DNA of 64,000 nt from Balneola sp. (GTDB taxonomy: Bacteria; Bacteroidota; Rhodothermia; Balneolales; Balneolaceae), in assembly GCA_028284195.1 (NCBI GenBank), contig JANQSE010000008.1:1-64000 (forward strand). The letters run 5' to 3'. Of the stretch, positions 8,814 to 18,803 are shown one piece after another. The notes under the pieces are model-generated. The model had not been told where the DNA came from, searched no databases, and was given only the letters and a program-made list of their open reading frames with translations. The position numbers were made by a program, and so were the translations under genes. How positions within the stretch are numbered: the stretch's first letter is position 1; the number at the start of each line of letters is the position of its first letter.

Positions 8814-9520
8814 AAGGCTCCCTGTACCTGATACCAACTACGTTAGGCAAAACACCTGAAAATAATACTATCCCGGAATACACACTTTCTATTCTTCGAA
8901 AGCTGGATGTGCTGGTAGTTGAAAACATCCAGACTTCGGTAAAGTTTCTCCAATGGGTTGGCGATACCATCCCTGAATACAAAATTGATTTCTATCAACT
9001 AAACAAGAATACCCCGGACACTGAAGTGTTTTCTTTCCTGAAGCCATTGAAAAACGGGAAAAATATGGGGCTGCTTTCTGAAGCTGGAGTGCCTGCAGTG
9101 GCCGATCCCGGCTCTAAATTGGTAAAAATGGCTCATCAAAATGGAATACAGGTGGTGCCTTTGGTTGGCCCTTCTTCTATCTTGCTGGCGTTAATGGCTT
9201 CGGGATTTAACGGGCAATCTTTTGCTTTCCATGGGTACTTACCTATCGATGCCAACAAACGTAAACAGATGCTGATGCAGTTAGAAGGCGAATCACGCCG
9301 GCACGACCGTACTCAACTTTTTATGGAAGCACCACACAGGAATAATGAACTGCTAAAAGCTGTTCTTGAATATTGTTCTCCACAAACGTGGGTAAGCATA
9401 GCAACCGACATTACTTTAGAAACCGAAGAAATTGCAACCAAACAGATCTCACAGTGGAAATCAGGTAATAAACCCGATCTGCATAAACGCCCAACTATTT
9501 TTTCCATATATGCGAAATAA
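8810..9520 (+). CDS. SAM-dependent methyltransferase, RsmI/tetrapyrrole methylase family
   Basis: A 236-residue member of the tetrapyrrole-methylase superfamily. The segments LSEAGVPAVADPGSKLV (about 93-109) and PLVGPSSILLALMASGF (about 120-136) are characteristic of RsmI, which 2'-O-methylates C1402 of 16S rRNA. The N-terminus (LYLIPTTLG) diverges from canonical RsmI, matching a shorter RsmI-like paralogue common in Bacteroidota-type genomes. Hence the family is sure and the rRNA target is an inference. The start overlaps the preceding stop by four bases. Confidence 0.85.
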   Translation: MKGSLYLIPTTLGKTPENNTIPEYTLSILRKLDVLVVENIQTSVKFLQWVGDTIPEYKIDFYQLNKNTPDTEVFSFLKPLKNGKNMGLLSEAGVPAVADPGSKLVKMAHQNGIQVVPLVGPSSILLALMASGFNGQSFAFHGYLPIDANKRKQMLMQLEGESRRHDRTQLFMEAPHRNNELLKAVLEYCSPQTWVSIATDITLETEEIATKQISQWKSGNKPDLHKRPTIFSIYAK

Positions 9521-9699
9521 ATTTACGCTATTCAGGTAATTAGCAGGTTTTCGCTATTGTAAGCAATAAACACAGACACACAATAAAAACAACTCTCATC
9601 CATTTTTGAGATAGAAATTCTCATTTTTGAACCACCTGAGAATACCTTAAATTAGGCCATCATCTACAAGCTATTTTAAAACTAATATTGCATAAAAGA

Positions 9700-10965
9700 A
9701 TGAGAAGTATCCATTCTTTGTTTTCTGTTGCATTCATCTTATGTACCGCTCTGGTGCTAAATAGCTCGTTATCTGCACAAAACAAGCTTTCCCGAATTTC
9801 AAAAGTGGACAGAAGTGACGGCAAAGGAGTGGTAATCCGGTATCACTTTGAACAAGCCATTGATTCATTCGAAGTAATACAGCCCGCTCCCGATCTTATC
9901 CAAATGGTGCTGTACGATAATGATATTGATACAAGTGGGATTGTATTCCCTTCGGAAGGAGAAAAAGTAAAACAGGTGTTTCTGTATGAACTAGACTACG
10001 GTTTTGGAGTTGATATTTACCTGAGTGATAATGCAGCTTACATTGCAAAAGCATATCCTGATCAGGATAAAAAACATTTATTGGTCGGGCTTACCCGCAC
10101 CACTCCCGAAAAAATTAATGAATACAGCCAGCAATTCATTGCCAGAACCTGGTACGACCATGTAGATTTTGATGCAGATTTCGATCAAGCCATAACAATT
10201 GTAAATCCTGCCGAAGTAACAGACTCTTACGATCCGGTAAGAAACAAACTTAAATTTGATAAAATAGTAATAGATGCCGGACATGGCGGGCATGACCCCG
10301 GCAACCTTGGCTATAAAAGAAGAGCCAAAGAAAAAGATGTGGTTCTTGCCATTGCCAAAAAACTGGGAGCATATATTGAAAAAGGACTGCCCGGTGTAGA
10401 AGTTATTTATACCCGTAACTCCGATACGTTTGTGGAACTGGAAGAACGCGGCCGTATCGCAAACAGAGCCGAAGCTGATTTATTTGTATCAATCCATGCA
10501 GATGCATTTAAAAGCTCCAGAGTTCGCGGTGCTTCGGTTTTCTTTTTAGGGCTTAACAGAAGCGATAAATCGCTTGAGGTAATGAAGGAAGAAAATCAGG
10601 TATATGGTACTCATGGAGTGTTAGAAAACCTTACTGAAGAAGATTTGATTGTTTATGAACTTGCACACAGCGGCAATATCGCTATCAGCGAACGTATCGC
10701 GTACATGATTGAAGATCAGCTAAAAAACAGGGCAAAGCGAAAATCACGGGGAGTTCGCCAAATGGGATTGGTTGTTTTATACCAATCTACTATGCCTGCT
10801 ATTTTAGTGGAAACCGGCTTCCTCACAAACCCTGCTGAAATGAGATACCTGACCAGCGACAGAGGTCAATCGTATATCGCATCAGCAATATACAGAGCCA
10901 TTAAGCAATATAAACAAGAACACGATGCAGGCTTATCTTTAAATACTTCCTCCGCTAATGACTAA
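9700..10965 (+). CDS. N-acetylmuramoyl-L-alanine amidase (Amidase_3), secreted
   Basis: Starting at the ATG at 9700, rather than an in-frame TTG twelve bases earlier, gives 421 residues with a Sec signal peptide cleaved near LSAQ. Residues about 30-130 form an AMIN-like beta domain that in the family binds peptidoglycan. The catalytic domain begins at KIVIDAGHGGHDPG (188-201) with zinc ligands H195, E211 and H266 and a C-terminal VETGFL glutamate near 370. It cleaves the bond between muramic acid and L-Ala in the periplasm, usually during cell separation. Its stop lies inside the following udk gene (8-bp overlap). Confidence 0.93.
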   Translation: MRSIHSLFSVAFILCTALVLNSSLSAQNKLSRISKVDRSDGKGVVIRYHFEQAIDSFEVIQPAPDLIQMVLYDNDIDTSGIVFPSEGEKVKQVFLYELDYGFGVDIYLSDNAAYIAKAYPDQDKKHLLVGLTRTTPEKINEYSQQFIARTWYDHVDFDADFDQAITIVNPAEVTDSYDPVRNKLKFDKIVIDAGHGGHDPGNLGYKRRAKEKDVVLAIAKKLGAYIEKGLPGVEVIYTRNSDTFVELEERGRIANRAEADLFVSIHADAFKSSRVRGASVFFLGLNRSDKSLEVMKEENQVYGTHGVLENLTEEDLIVYELAHSGNIAISERIAYMIEDQLKNRAKRKSRGVRQMGLVVLYQSTMPAILVETGFLTNPAEMRYLTSDRGQSYIASAIYRAIKQYKQEHDAGLSLNTSSAND

Positions 10966-11581
10966 GCCGCTCATTATTGGAGTTGCCGGAGGTAGTGGCT
11001 CCGGCAAAACAACCGTAGTTAATCATATTTCGAAGACCTTAGGGGCAGAATCTCATCAATTGCTTCAGCACGATTCTTATTACCGGGATCTGAAACACCT
11101 GGAGTTTGAAGAGCGGATTAAACAAAACTTTGATCATCCGGCATCTCTGGAAACCGAACTTTTAATCAGACACATTAATGCACTATGCGAAGGCTACCCG
11201 GTTGAGGTACCACAATATGATTTTGCTAACCACATTCGTAAAAAAGAAACCACAACTGTTACCCCTAAAAAGGTAATTCTGATTGACGGCATCCTCATAT
11301 TCAGCGAGCCAGAGCTGCTGGAACTTATGGATGTAAAAATTTTTGTGGATACGGATGATGACATTCGACTTTTGCGAAGATTAAAGCGCGATATTAATGA
11401 GAGAGGCCGCTCGGTTGAAAGTGTGATAAAGCAGTATCAGGAATTTGTACGCCCAATGCACCTTGAATTTGTACAACCAAGCAAACGTTATGCTGATGTT
11501 ATTATACCAAGAGGCGGCAAAAACCAGATAGCGTTAGATATGGTGCTCGCCCTGATTAATGAGCAGCTTTCATCCCGCTGA
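10958..11581 (+). CDS. udk: uridine kinase
   Basis: A 207-residue P-loop kinase with Walker A GGSGSGKTT (11-19), HDSYYRDL and PQYDFANHIR substrate-binding segments, and a lid containing RLLRRLKRDINERGR. It phosphorylates uridine or cytidine in pyrimidine salvage. Length and motifs are normal for Udk. It overlaps the preceding amidase by 8 bp and the convergent coaX by 12 bp. Confidence 0.94.
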   Translation: MTKPLIIGVAGGSGSGKTTVVNHISKTLGAESHQLLQHDSYYRDLKHLEFEERIKQNFDHPASLETELLIRHINALCEGYPVEVPQYDFANHIRKKETTTVTPKKVILIDGILIFSEPELLELMDVKIFVDTDDDIRLLRRLKRDINERGRSVESVIKQYQEFVRPMHLEFVQPSKRYADVIIPRGGKNQIALDMVLALINEQLSSR

Positions 11582-12313
11582 TAACACATCCATTCCTTTA
11601 AAAACCAGAAAATTATCCACGCAAACTTCAAAGCTAAAAAAAGCAGATAAAAATTCTGCGCTCCCGCCTGTAAGGTAGATATGTGAAGCATTGTATTTTT
11701 CTTTGAACCGCTTAATAGCCGCTTCCAACCCATCGATATAAAAGCCTAATTGCCCCCACTGTAACGACGTAGTTGTACTTTTACCCGGCCAGTCTTCCGG
11801 TAACTTAGATTCTACTTCGGGTAACTGCGGCGCATTTTCTTTAAAAATATTCAGCATGCTGCGTAAACCGGGAGCAATAATACCGCCACGATATACTCCA
11901 TGTTCATCCATAAAATCAATAGTACACGCTGTTCCTGCATCTATTACCACTACACTGTCATTTATTTCGGTTTGGGCTCCCAGGCACCCCAAATAGCGAT
12001 CTATGCCCAATGTTTTTGGTGTTTGGTAATCCAGCTTGCCTTTAGGAATGGTATCAATTGATATTTTGGTAAACATTACATCCGAAAGTGTTTCTTCCAG
12101 TTCTTTTAAACGATCTTCTCTCACACTGCATACTACTGCCCTGTCAAATTTTTTTCCGGAATAATTCAGCCACGATTTTATAGCTAATCCATTCCTGTAG
12201 TTGCCTTCAATACGTTCCCATTCTCCGTTTACTTTTTCGGCCAACTTGAAGGAAGAATTGCCGATATCAATAAAAAGTGATTTTTTTACTTTTTCTAAAT
12301 CGTTATCACTCAT
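11570..12313 (-). CDS. coaX: type III pantothenate kinase
   Basis: A 247-residue ASKHA-fold kinase that phosphorylates pantothenate, the first step of CoA synthesis. The signatures are DIGNSSFKL (16-24), GIDRYLG, DAGTACTID and GGIIAPGLRSML, with TGGSAEFL near the C-terminus. This class is insensitive to CoA feedback and to the usual pantothenamide inhibitors. CoaX is consistent with coaBC elsewhere in the window (54570). It converges on and overlaps udk by 12 bp. Confidence 0.94.
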   Translation of the reverse strand: MSDNDLEKVKKSLFIDIGNSSFKLAEKVNGEWERIEGNYRNGLAIKSWLNYSGKKFDRAVVCSVREDRLKELEETLSDVMFTKISIDTIPKGKLDYQTPKTLGIDRYLGCLGAQTEINDSVVVIDAGTACTIDFMDEHGVYRGGIIAPGLRSMLNIFKENAPQLPEVESKLPEDWPGKSTTTSLQWGQLGFYIDGLEAAIKRFKEKYNASHIYLTGGSAEFLSAFFSFEVCVDNFLVFKGMDVLSAG

Positions 12314-12365
12314 GTTTTTGTATTACATTTAGAACGGAAAGAGAATAATCAATATAGCGGATAGT

Positions 12366-13082
12366 ATGAATTTAAAATCAAAAATAGCGATTGTAACCGG
12401 GGCAAGCAGTGGAATAGGTGCCGAATTTTCAAAAGACCTGATGAAGCGGGGAACAACCGTTTACGGGCTTGCCCGAAGCGTCGATAAATTAAATACCATT
12501 AAAAAAGAACTTGGAGAGCAATTCATACCGGTGCAAATGGATATAGCCGATTCTACAAAGCTCGAAAAATGGGTTAGCGACGCGTTTTCTTTTCATCACA
12601 CTCCCGATATCCTTATTAATAATGCCGGACTGGGTTATTTCGCTAATGTAGATGCCCTGAAAGTTGAAGAATGGAATACTATGCTTAACGTAAACTTATC
12701 GGGCATTTTTTATCTCACAAGATTGATTGTACCATTAATGAAAAAAAATGATAATACATGCCATATCATTAATATTTCTTCCATAGCGGGATTAATGGGC
12801 AGCCCACAAATTTCGGCTTACAATGCTACTAAGTACGGGCTCAGGGGATTTAGTGATGCTCTTTTCAAAGAGTTGAGATATGATGGTATAAAAGTTTCCT
12901 GTTTCTTTCCCGGATCAATCGCTACCAGTTTTTTTGATTCTATTGATGAAGTGGAACAGCACCCTAATATGATGAACGCTTCAGATGTTTCTAAAACGCT
13001 GGTTCATGTATTGGAAACACCTGATAATTTCCTCATCAATGAAATTATTATGCGCCCACTTAATCCTAAAAATCCTAATTGA
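12366..13082 (+). CDS. short-chain dehydrogenase/reductase
   Basis: A 238-residue classical SDR. It has the cofactor motif TGASSGIG (11-18), NNAG near 85-88, the catalytic Ser at S138/S139 and the Y152-x3-K156 pair. The absence of an acidic residue right after the first glycine motif leaves the NAD versus NADP preference open. Substrate is unknown. It is divergent from coaX and followed immediately by a DUF4296 lipoprotein gene. Confidence 0.88.
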   Translation: MNLKSKIAIVTGASSGIGAEFSKDLMKRGTTVYGLARSVDKLNTIKKELGEQFIPVQMDIADSTKLEKWVSDAFSFHHTPDILINNAGLGYFANVDALKVEEWNTMLNVNLSGIFYLTRLIVPLMKKNDNTCHIINISSIAGLMGSPQISAYNATKYGLRGFSDALFKELRYDGIKVSCFFPGSIATSFFDSIDEVEQHPNMMNASDVSKTLVHVLETPDNFLINEIIMRPLNPKNPN

Positions 13083-13083
13083 T

Positions 13084-13452
13084 TTGAGATTTTTTACTCT
13101 ACTGTGTGTTCTGCTGTTATTTGGATGTAAGGAAAATGAAGAAGCCTTTCCAAAGCCAGATAACCTTATGAAAGAGCAAATATATATCGACGTTTTCTAT
13201 GAACTGGAACTGATAAAAGTATATCAAAACACAGGAATACCTGACTCGGAAATAGACTCTTTATCTACACTGGTATATCAAAAATATGGAACGAATAGAA
13301 GTTCTTTCCTGGAATCTCATAGATACTATCAAACGCAGCTATCAAAACAGCAGGAACGCATTGACCTTGTAATCGAAAAAATTGAAGAAACGCTTACTCA
13401 ATTCGAAGAACCTGATTCTTCTGGTATAGATGTTGATTCAACTGCCGAATAA
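13084..13452 (+). CDS. DUF4296 domain-containing lipoprotein
   Basis: The frame is open from 12985, but that start would bury 98 bp in the SDR gene. A TTG at 13084 gives a short lipoprotein signal ending LLLFGC and a 122-residue product, so it is preferred. The helical body (IYIDVFYELELIKVYQN, then YGTNRSSFLESHRYYQ) matches the DUF4296 pattern, a family found mainly in Bacteroidota and of unknown function. The last 55 bp overlap the 3' end of the convergent recQ gene. Confidence 0.78.
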   Translation: MRFFTLLCVLLLFGCKENEEAFPKPDNLMKEQIYIDVFYELELIKVYQNTGIPDSEIDSLSTLVYQKYGTNRSSFLESHRYYQTQLSKQQERIDLVIEKIEETLTQFEEPDSSGIDVDSTAE

Positions 13453-15368
13453 AGCTCATTGCTCCGTTCGCTCATAGTTATCCGGTTCTCTCTTACCAGG
13501 TACGACACTATCGCTTTCGCTTTGGATTCATGTATCCGCAATGTCGTCGCTAAATCTGAAATGGCCAATTCTTTCCCGGCAAATGCTCTCATTGCATTTT
13601 TAGCATCTTCATCATTAAAACCAGTTGAAAAACTTTCTGATCCAGTCTTTAGGCAGTTATCACAGTGTCCACATGGTTTAGCTCCTGTATCGCCAAAATA
13701 ATTTCGAAGAAATACTTCTCTGCAGGTATCTGAAATTACAAATTCATTCATTTTTTCCAGCTTTTTCAACAATACTTTCCGGTGGCGTTCCACTTCATCT
13801 TTCCTAACTGGAAGTTTTGATGCACGGGTTTCCAGGATCTTTACCAGGTCTCTCTCTTCTATTTCATTAAACACCAATACATAGTCGTTTTGCATTAGCA
13901 CATTTAAGGCTTTTGTTAGGCCATTTTTAGATACATCCAGGCATTTCATTAAATATTCCAGCTCAACTTCAACCACATTATAAAAAGCCTGCGGGGTAAG
14001 GAGCCTTTCCAACTTATCCACGAACTCCGCCTTCTCGGTATTATTACATTGCTCCTTAAACTTTTGAAGCATCTCCCTACTTAAAGTAAATTGCATAGCA
14101 TAACCAGGTTTTACACTTTGCTGCCATGCTATAATTCCAAACTGTTCCATCAACCGTAACGAGGCTTTGCAAATACTCTGTGATTCGTTTGATCTCTTTA
14201 CAACAGATTCCAAGTCTATTTTTCGAGCTTCTGGCATCTCAGCACCAACAGCCAGCTCAAAACTATCACACAAGGCTTTGTACACATTTTCCAGCTGTTT
14301 GCGAGTTGGGTAATTTTGTTGAATGCGGTTTTGGGCGGCTTTAAAATCAGAAGGTTTATAATAAAGAATTGGGAAAGCTTCTTCGCCGTCGCGCCCTGCA
14401 CGCCCGGCTTCCTGGTAATAGGCCTCTAAAGAATATGGCATGGTTTGATGCACCACATACCGGCAATCAGGTTTATCTATTCCCATGCCAAATGCATTGG
14501 TAGCAACCACCAATGGCGTTTCTCCTACAATCCATTTTTCCTGGATCTTTTTTCTGATCTCACTTTCAATTCCGGCATGGTACGGCTCTGATTTGATTCC
14601 TTTCTTTGAGAAAAAACCAGCCCAATACTCACAATTCTTTCTGGTTCCGCCATAAATCAAGCCATCCCCTTTCTGTGATGCTTTGGTAACACCATCTATC
14701 ATCTTTTGACGAGTTTGCTCAGTTTCAACAACCCACCAAGTTAAATTTGGCCGCGTAAAGCCCAGAGAAATAATTTCAGGATCATCGAACCCAAGGCTGT
14801 CAAGAATATCTTTTCGTACTTCAGGCGTTGCCGTTGCAGTAAGGGCAATCCACGAAGCAGAACCAGATAGGACATTCAATTTTTCTTTTATTTGCCGGTA
14901 AGCCGGGCGAAAATCGTGCCCCCATTCAGAAATACAATGCGCCTCGTCTATAGCTACTAAATCAATATTCAGGTTCCTTAATTCATTCTGGAAAAGCATA
15001 GTTCCCAATCGCTCAGGAGAGCAATACAACAGTTTGTACATTCCATTGCGTGCATTTACTAACCGTTGTTCTACTTCGTATCCCGGAATAGTATTGTTTA
15101 AAAACGTTGCGGAAACGCCCTGATCATTTAGCTGTTGTACCTGATCCTGCATTAGTGCAACAAGTGGTGAAATCACTAAGGTCAATCCATCAAAAACAGT
15201 TGCCGGAACCTGATAACATAACGACTTTCCTCCACCTGTTGGGAACAAAATAAGCGTATCTTTTTTAGAGAAAACAGACTGAATTGCATCATTCTGGCCT
15301 TCACGAAAAGAGTCGTATCCCCAAAACTCTTTCAGATTGTGTAACGCTTGATTAAACTGGTCGATCAA
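13398..15368 (-). CDS. recQ: ATP-dependent DNA helicase RecQ family
   Basis: A 656-residue superfamily 2 helicase. It shows Walker A TGGGKS (44-49), motif II DEAHCISEWG (141-150), later SF2 motifs (ATNAFGMGIDKPDCRYVVH and QEAGRAGRDG), and the RecQ zinc-binding subdomain with C549, C566, C569 and C572. The C-terminus is short and no clear HRDC domain is visible. It unwinds DNA with 3'-5' polarity during recombination and fork repair. The C-terminal coding end overlaps the DUF4296 gene on the other strand by 55 bp. Confidence 0.92.
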   Translation of the reverse strand: MIDQFNQALHNLKEFWGYDSFREGQNDAIQSVFSKKDTLILFPTGGGKSLCYQVPATVFDGLTLVISPLVALMQDQVQQLNDQGVSATFLNNTIPGYEVEQRLVNARNGMYKLLYCSPERLGTMLFQNELRNLNIDLVAIDEAHCISEWGHDFRPAYRQIKEKLNVLSGSASWIALTATATPEVRKDILDSLGFDDPEIISLGFTRPNLTWWVVETEQTRQKMIDGVTKASQKGDGLIYGGTRKNCEYWAGFFSKKGIKSEPYHAGIESEIRKKIQEKWIVGETPLVVATNAFGMGIDKPDCRYVVHQTMPYSLEAYYQEAGRAGRDGEEAFPILYYKPSDFKAAQNRIQQNYPTRKQLENVYKALCDSFELAVGAEMPEARKIDLESVVKRSNESQSICKASLRLMEQFGIIAWQQSVKPGYAMQFTLSREMLQKFKEQCNNTEKAEFVDKLERLLTPQAFYNVVEVELEYLMKCLDVSKNGLTKALNVLMQNDYVLVFNEIEERDLVKILETRASKLPVRKDEVERHRKVLLKKLEKMNEFVISDTCREVFLRNYFGDTGAKPCGHCDNCLKTGSESFSTGFNDEDAKNAMRAFAGKELAISDLATTLRIHESKAKAIVSYLVRENRITMSERSNELYSAVESTSIPEESGSSN

Positions 15369-15429
15369 CTTTGGTACTCGTTTTCTTTACCCAAAAGTAT
15401 TGATATCATCCTCTCCATCAAATAAAAAC

Positions 15430-15633
15430 ATGAAAGGCTTTTTTCCTGTCATTATTCTGCTTACAGTTTTAGACTGCTCTTCGGTTCCAACAAAGGATAT
15501 AAACTATCGTGAAGAAATGAGAGAGTTTGTAATAGAGATTTCTGAATACACCAAAGATCAAAGAAAAAACTTTATCATTATCTCTAAAAACGGGCATGAG
15601 GGTTTTGATTGGAGAGAAAGGGAATCCACATAA
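15430..15633 (+). pseudogene. truncated lipoprotein gene, N-terminus resembling endo-alpha-1,4-polygalactosaminidase (TM1410/GH114-type)
   Basis: A 67-residue frame beginning at the ATG at 15430 with a lipoprotein signal (VLDC). The mature part, YREEMREFVIEISEYT then NFIIISKNGHEGF, looks like the first strand and helix of TM1410/GH114-type polygalactosaminidase-like proteins, which run to about 300 residues. The frame then ends abruptly within a few codons, 38 bp before the convergent leuB stop. I read it as the 5' remnant of a longer gene cut off at the edge of the amino acid biosynthesis block. The family match is from memory; an intact small lipoprotein is the alternative. Confidence 0.5.
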
Positions 15634-15670
15634 AGCGCACCTGAAAGCTGTTGGCAGCTTAGCACTCTTA

Positions 15671-16786
15671 TCAAATTACAGGTAAACTGCCTTCAAACAT
15701 ATTCTCAAAATTAATTTCTTTGGGCGTGTTTGATTCTATCAACAAGCTAATTATATCTCCAACTCTAGAGCATGTAACATGACTTGAAGGGTTAATATCA
15801 GGAGTTACTAATCCTTGCTCAATTGAACGATTTACTGCAACGCGTATGGCACTCGCTTCTTGATACATTTTAAAACTTTCCAGAAGCATAGCTGCAGAAA
15901 GAATAGTGGCAATAGGATTAGCAATGTCTTTCCCTGCTGCTTGTGGGTAACTACCATGAATGGGTTCGAATAAGGAAGTTTTTTTTCCTATCGAGGCTGA
16001 TGGCAATAATCCAATTGAGCCTGTAATTACACTTGCCTCATCAGAAATGATATCGCCAAACAGATTATCAGTTAAAATAACATCAAATTGATTGGGCCTT
16101 TGAATAATCTGCATAGCAGCATTATCAACGTACAAGTATTCTATTTCTACATCAGGATAATCAGTAGAAATAACCTGAATAGTTTCCCGCCAAAGTCGGG
16201 AAGTTTCAAGTACATTTGCCTTATCAATAAGTGTAAGTTTCTTTTTTCTACGAGTTGCTGCTTCAAAAGCCATAACTGCAACCCTTTTAATTTCATTGAC
16301 AGAATATGAACAATTATCAAACGCTAGTCTTCCATCTTCGCTTCTGCCTTTTTCTCCAAAGTAAATACCTCCCGTAAGTTCGCGATAAACTATTAAATCC
16401 GTATCAATAATATGATTTTCTTTAAGTGGAGAACGTTCAATTAATGAAGGGAATAATTGAACAGGGCGAATGTTTGCATAAAGGCCTAAACTTTTTCGGA
16501 GCCGAAGCAAGCCCTGCTCCGGTCTCACTTTGGCTTTTGGGTCATTGTCGTATTTTAGGTCACCAATTGCTCCGAACAATACAGCATCCGATTTTTTACA
16601 CAGCTCAATAGTCTCACTGGGAAGAGGATTCCCGGTTTTATCAATAGCAATAGCTCCAACCAGCGCAAAATCATACTGGAAGATGTGATTATATTTTTGA
16701 GCGATCACATCTAATACTTTCTTAGCCTGTTTTATTACTTCGGGACCAATACCATCGCCGGGCAGTACAGCTATTCTTTTCTTCAT
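15671..16786 (-). CDS. leuB: 3-isopropylmalate dehydrogenase
   Basis: A 371-residue beta-decarboxylating dehydrogenase that oxidises 3-isopropylmalate with NAD in leucine synthesis. The start chosen is the internal ATG giving MKKRIAVLPGDGIGPEV, four bases after the leuD stop, rather than the ATG fifteen bases earlier. Motifs include ELTGGIYFG, DKANVLETSRLWR and the metal-binding Asp cluster around DNLFGDIISDE. Last gene of the minus-strand leuA-leuC-leuD-leuB operon. Confidence 0.96.
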   Translation of the reverse strand: MKKRIAVLPGDGIGPEVIKQAKKVLDVIAQKYNHIFQYDFALVGAIAIDKTGNPLPSETIELCKKSDAVLFGAIGDLKYDNDPKAKVRPEQGLLRLRKSLGLYANIRPVQLFPSLIERSPLKENHIIDTDLIVYRELTGGIYFGEKGRSEDGRLAFDNCSYSVNEIKRVAVMAFEAATRRKKKLTLIDKANVLETSRLWRETIQVISTDYPDVEIEYLYVDNAAMQIIQRPNQFDVILTDNLFGDIISDEASVITGSIGLLPSASIGKKTSLFEPIHGSYPQAAGKDIANPIATILSAAMLLESFKMYQEASAIRVAVNRSIEQGLVTPDINPSSHVTCSRVGDIISLLIESNTPKEINFENMFEGSLPVI

Positions 16787-16790
16787 AAGT

Positions 16791-17384
16791 CTAAAATTCA
16801 ATATGTGTTTTCTCGAACTGTTCGATTTTTTTCTTTTTGCTAATCAGATAATCAATATCATCGTAGCCATTTAAAAGGCATGTTTTTTTATAGGGATTAA
16901 TTTCAAAATATTCACTTAAACCGGTTTCTTGTATAGAAATGATTTGTGATTCTAAATCGATGGCCAAAACTATTTTCGGGTTTCTATCTACTTTAGAAAA
17001 AATGTCAGTTAAAAACTCTTCACTTACCTGAACCGGTAACAAACCGTTGTTTAATGCATTGCCTTTAAAAATATCTGCAAAGTAACTAGATACCACTGCC
17101 CTAAAACCATAGTCGTATAAAGCCCAGGCAGCATGTTCTCTACTTGATCCACAACCAAAATTCTTTCCTGCAACAAGAATATTTCCTCTATAAGCAGAAT
17201 CATTAAGAACAAAATCCTTTTTTTCTTTCCCTTTAGAATCAAAACGCCAATCACAAAAAAGATTCTTACCAAAGCCTTGTCGCGAAGTAGATTTCAAAAA
17301 TCTTGCAGGAATAATCTGATCAGTATCAACATCCTGATTGGGAAGAGGAACTATTGTGCTTGTTAACTGAACAAATTTTTCCAT
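16791..17384 (-). CDS. leuD: 3-isopropylmalate dehydratase small subunit
   Basis: A 197-residue swivel-domain subunit that pairs with LeuC to isomerise 2- to 3-isopropylmalate. It carries [16 protein letters not shown] near the N-terminus and the substrate-binding segment [11 protein letters not shown]. It overlaps the leuC stop by one base (TGATG), indicating coupled translation and a 1:1 complex. Confidence 0.96.
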   Translation of the reverse strand: MEKFVQLTSTIVPLPNQDVDTDQIIPARFLKSTSRQGFGKNLFCDWRFDSKGKEKKDFVLNDSAYRGNILVAGKNFGCGSSREHAAWALYDYGFRAVVSSYFADIFKGNALNNGLLPVQVSEEFLTDIFSKVDRNPKIVLAIDLESQIISIQETGLSEYFEINPYKKTCLLNGYDDIDYLISKKKKIEQFEKTHIEF

Positions 17385-18793
17385 CAGATAATAGCCTTTT
17401 CTTTCAGATATTCACGTACATCTACAATCTCTCCTTTTATGGCAACCGCTGCTGCAGTTAAAGGGCTCACTAACATAGTTCTGGCTCCCGGACCTTGTCT
17501 TCCTTCAAAATTTCTGTTTGACGTAGATACACAATATTCTCCTTTTGGAATTTTATCCTCGTTCATCCCTAAACATGCTGAACATCCCGGCTCTCTAAGT
17601 TCAAAACCTGCATCTTCTAATATTTGATGAATTCCTTCTTCCCGAGCCTGATTCTCAACTTGTTTCGATCCCGGAACAATCATGACTCTCGTATGAGGAG
17701 CTTTTTTCTTTCCTCGAACATAGTTTGCAACAATACGTAAATCTTCGATCCGACTATTAGTGCAGCTTCCAATAAACACGTGGTTTATTCTCTTGCCTAT
17801 TAGTTTTTCTCCTGCATTTAATGCCATATACTCTAATGATCTCTTAAAAGCCAAAGGATTTTCAACCTCTTCATAACCTGGAATGCTGGAGGTAATGCTT
17901 ATACCCATTCCCGGATTGGTACCATATGTAATCATTGGTTCTATATCTTCTGCATGAAAGAAATACTCTTTATCAAACACAGCATCTTCATCAGAAAAAA
18001 GTGAGCCCCAATACTTCAAGGCTTTGTCAAGCTCATGACCTGCTGGTGCAAATTTTCTGCCTTTTATATACTCAAACGTGGTTTCATCAGGAGCGATCAT
18101 CCCTCCTCTTGCTCCCATTTCTATGCTCATATTGCAAATGGTCATCCGGGCTTCCATTGAAAGAGCCCGAATCACTGAACCTGCATATTCTACAAAGTAC
18201 CCCGTTCCTGCCGCCGTACCTATCTTAGATATAATATGCAAGATGATATCTTTCGAGAAAACGCCTTTTTCAAGTTCACCGTCAATAGTTATTCTCATCG
18301 TCTTTGGGCGTTGAAGCAGTAAGCATTGCGTTGCCATTACTTGTTCAACCTGTGAGGTTCCAATTCCAAAAGCTATAGCACCAAAAGCCCCGTGAGTTGA
18401 AGTATGGCTATCGCCGCATACAATGGTCATTCCCGGTTTTGTAATACCAAGTTCTGGCCCAATTACATGAACAATACCCTGATATGGGTGTCCTAAGCCA
18501 TATAAATCAATCCCAAATTCTTTGCAATTTTTTTCGAGTGTATCTACCTGAAATTTAGAAAGTATATCTTTAATAGGGAGATGCTGATTTTCTGTAGGCA
18601 CATTATGGTCGGCTGTAGCAACGATCTTATTTTTCCTAAATAGATCTATTTTTCGGTTTCTTATTCCGTCAAATGCCTGAGGGCTTGTAACTTCATGAAT
18701 AAAATGCCGATCGATATATAGAATTTCCTGTCCACCTTCAATCGCTTCTACAACATGGTTATTCCAAACTTTTTCGAATAATGTTTTCCCCAT
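17384..18793 (-). CDS. leuC: 3-isopropylmalate dehydratase large subunit
   Basis: A 469-residue aconitase-family enzyme that holds a [4Fe-4S] cluster. Visible signatures are [36 protein letters not shown] and [12 protein letters not shown], which supply the three cluster cysteines. Full length for bacterial LeuC. It lies 10 bp after leuA and is coupled to leuD. Confidence 0.97.
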   Translation of the reverse strand: MGKTLFEKVWNNHVVEAIEGGQEILYIDRHFIHEVTSPQAFDGIRNRKIDLFRKNKIVATADHNVPTENQHLPIKDILSKFQVDTLEKNCKEFGIDLYGLGHPYQGIVHVIGPELGITKPGMTIVCGDSHTSTHGAFGAIAFGIGTSQVEQVMATQCLLLQRPKTMRITIDGELEKGVFSKDIILHIISKIGTAAGTGYFVEYAGSVIRALSMEARMTICNMSIEMGARGGMIAPDETTFEYIKGRKFAPAGHELDKALKYWGSLFSDEDAVFDKEYFFHAEDIEPMITYGTNPGMGISITSSIPGYEEVENPLAFKRSLEYMALNAGEKLIGKRINHVFIGSCTNSRIEDLRIVANYVRGKKKAPHTRVMIVPGSKQVENQAREEGIHQILEDAGFELREPGCSACLGMNEDKIPKGEYCVSTSNRNFEGRQGPGARTMLVSPLTAAAVAIKGEIVDVREYLKEKAII

Positions 18794-18803
18794 AAATATA
18801 GCC

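Noticed and set aside
13084-13452. Longer DUF4296 start at 12985
   Set aside because: It would overlap the SDR gene by 98 bp and destroy the lipoprotein signal; the TTG at 13084 is better placed.
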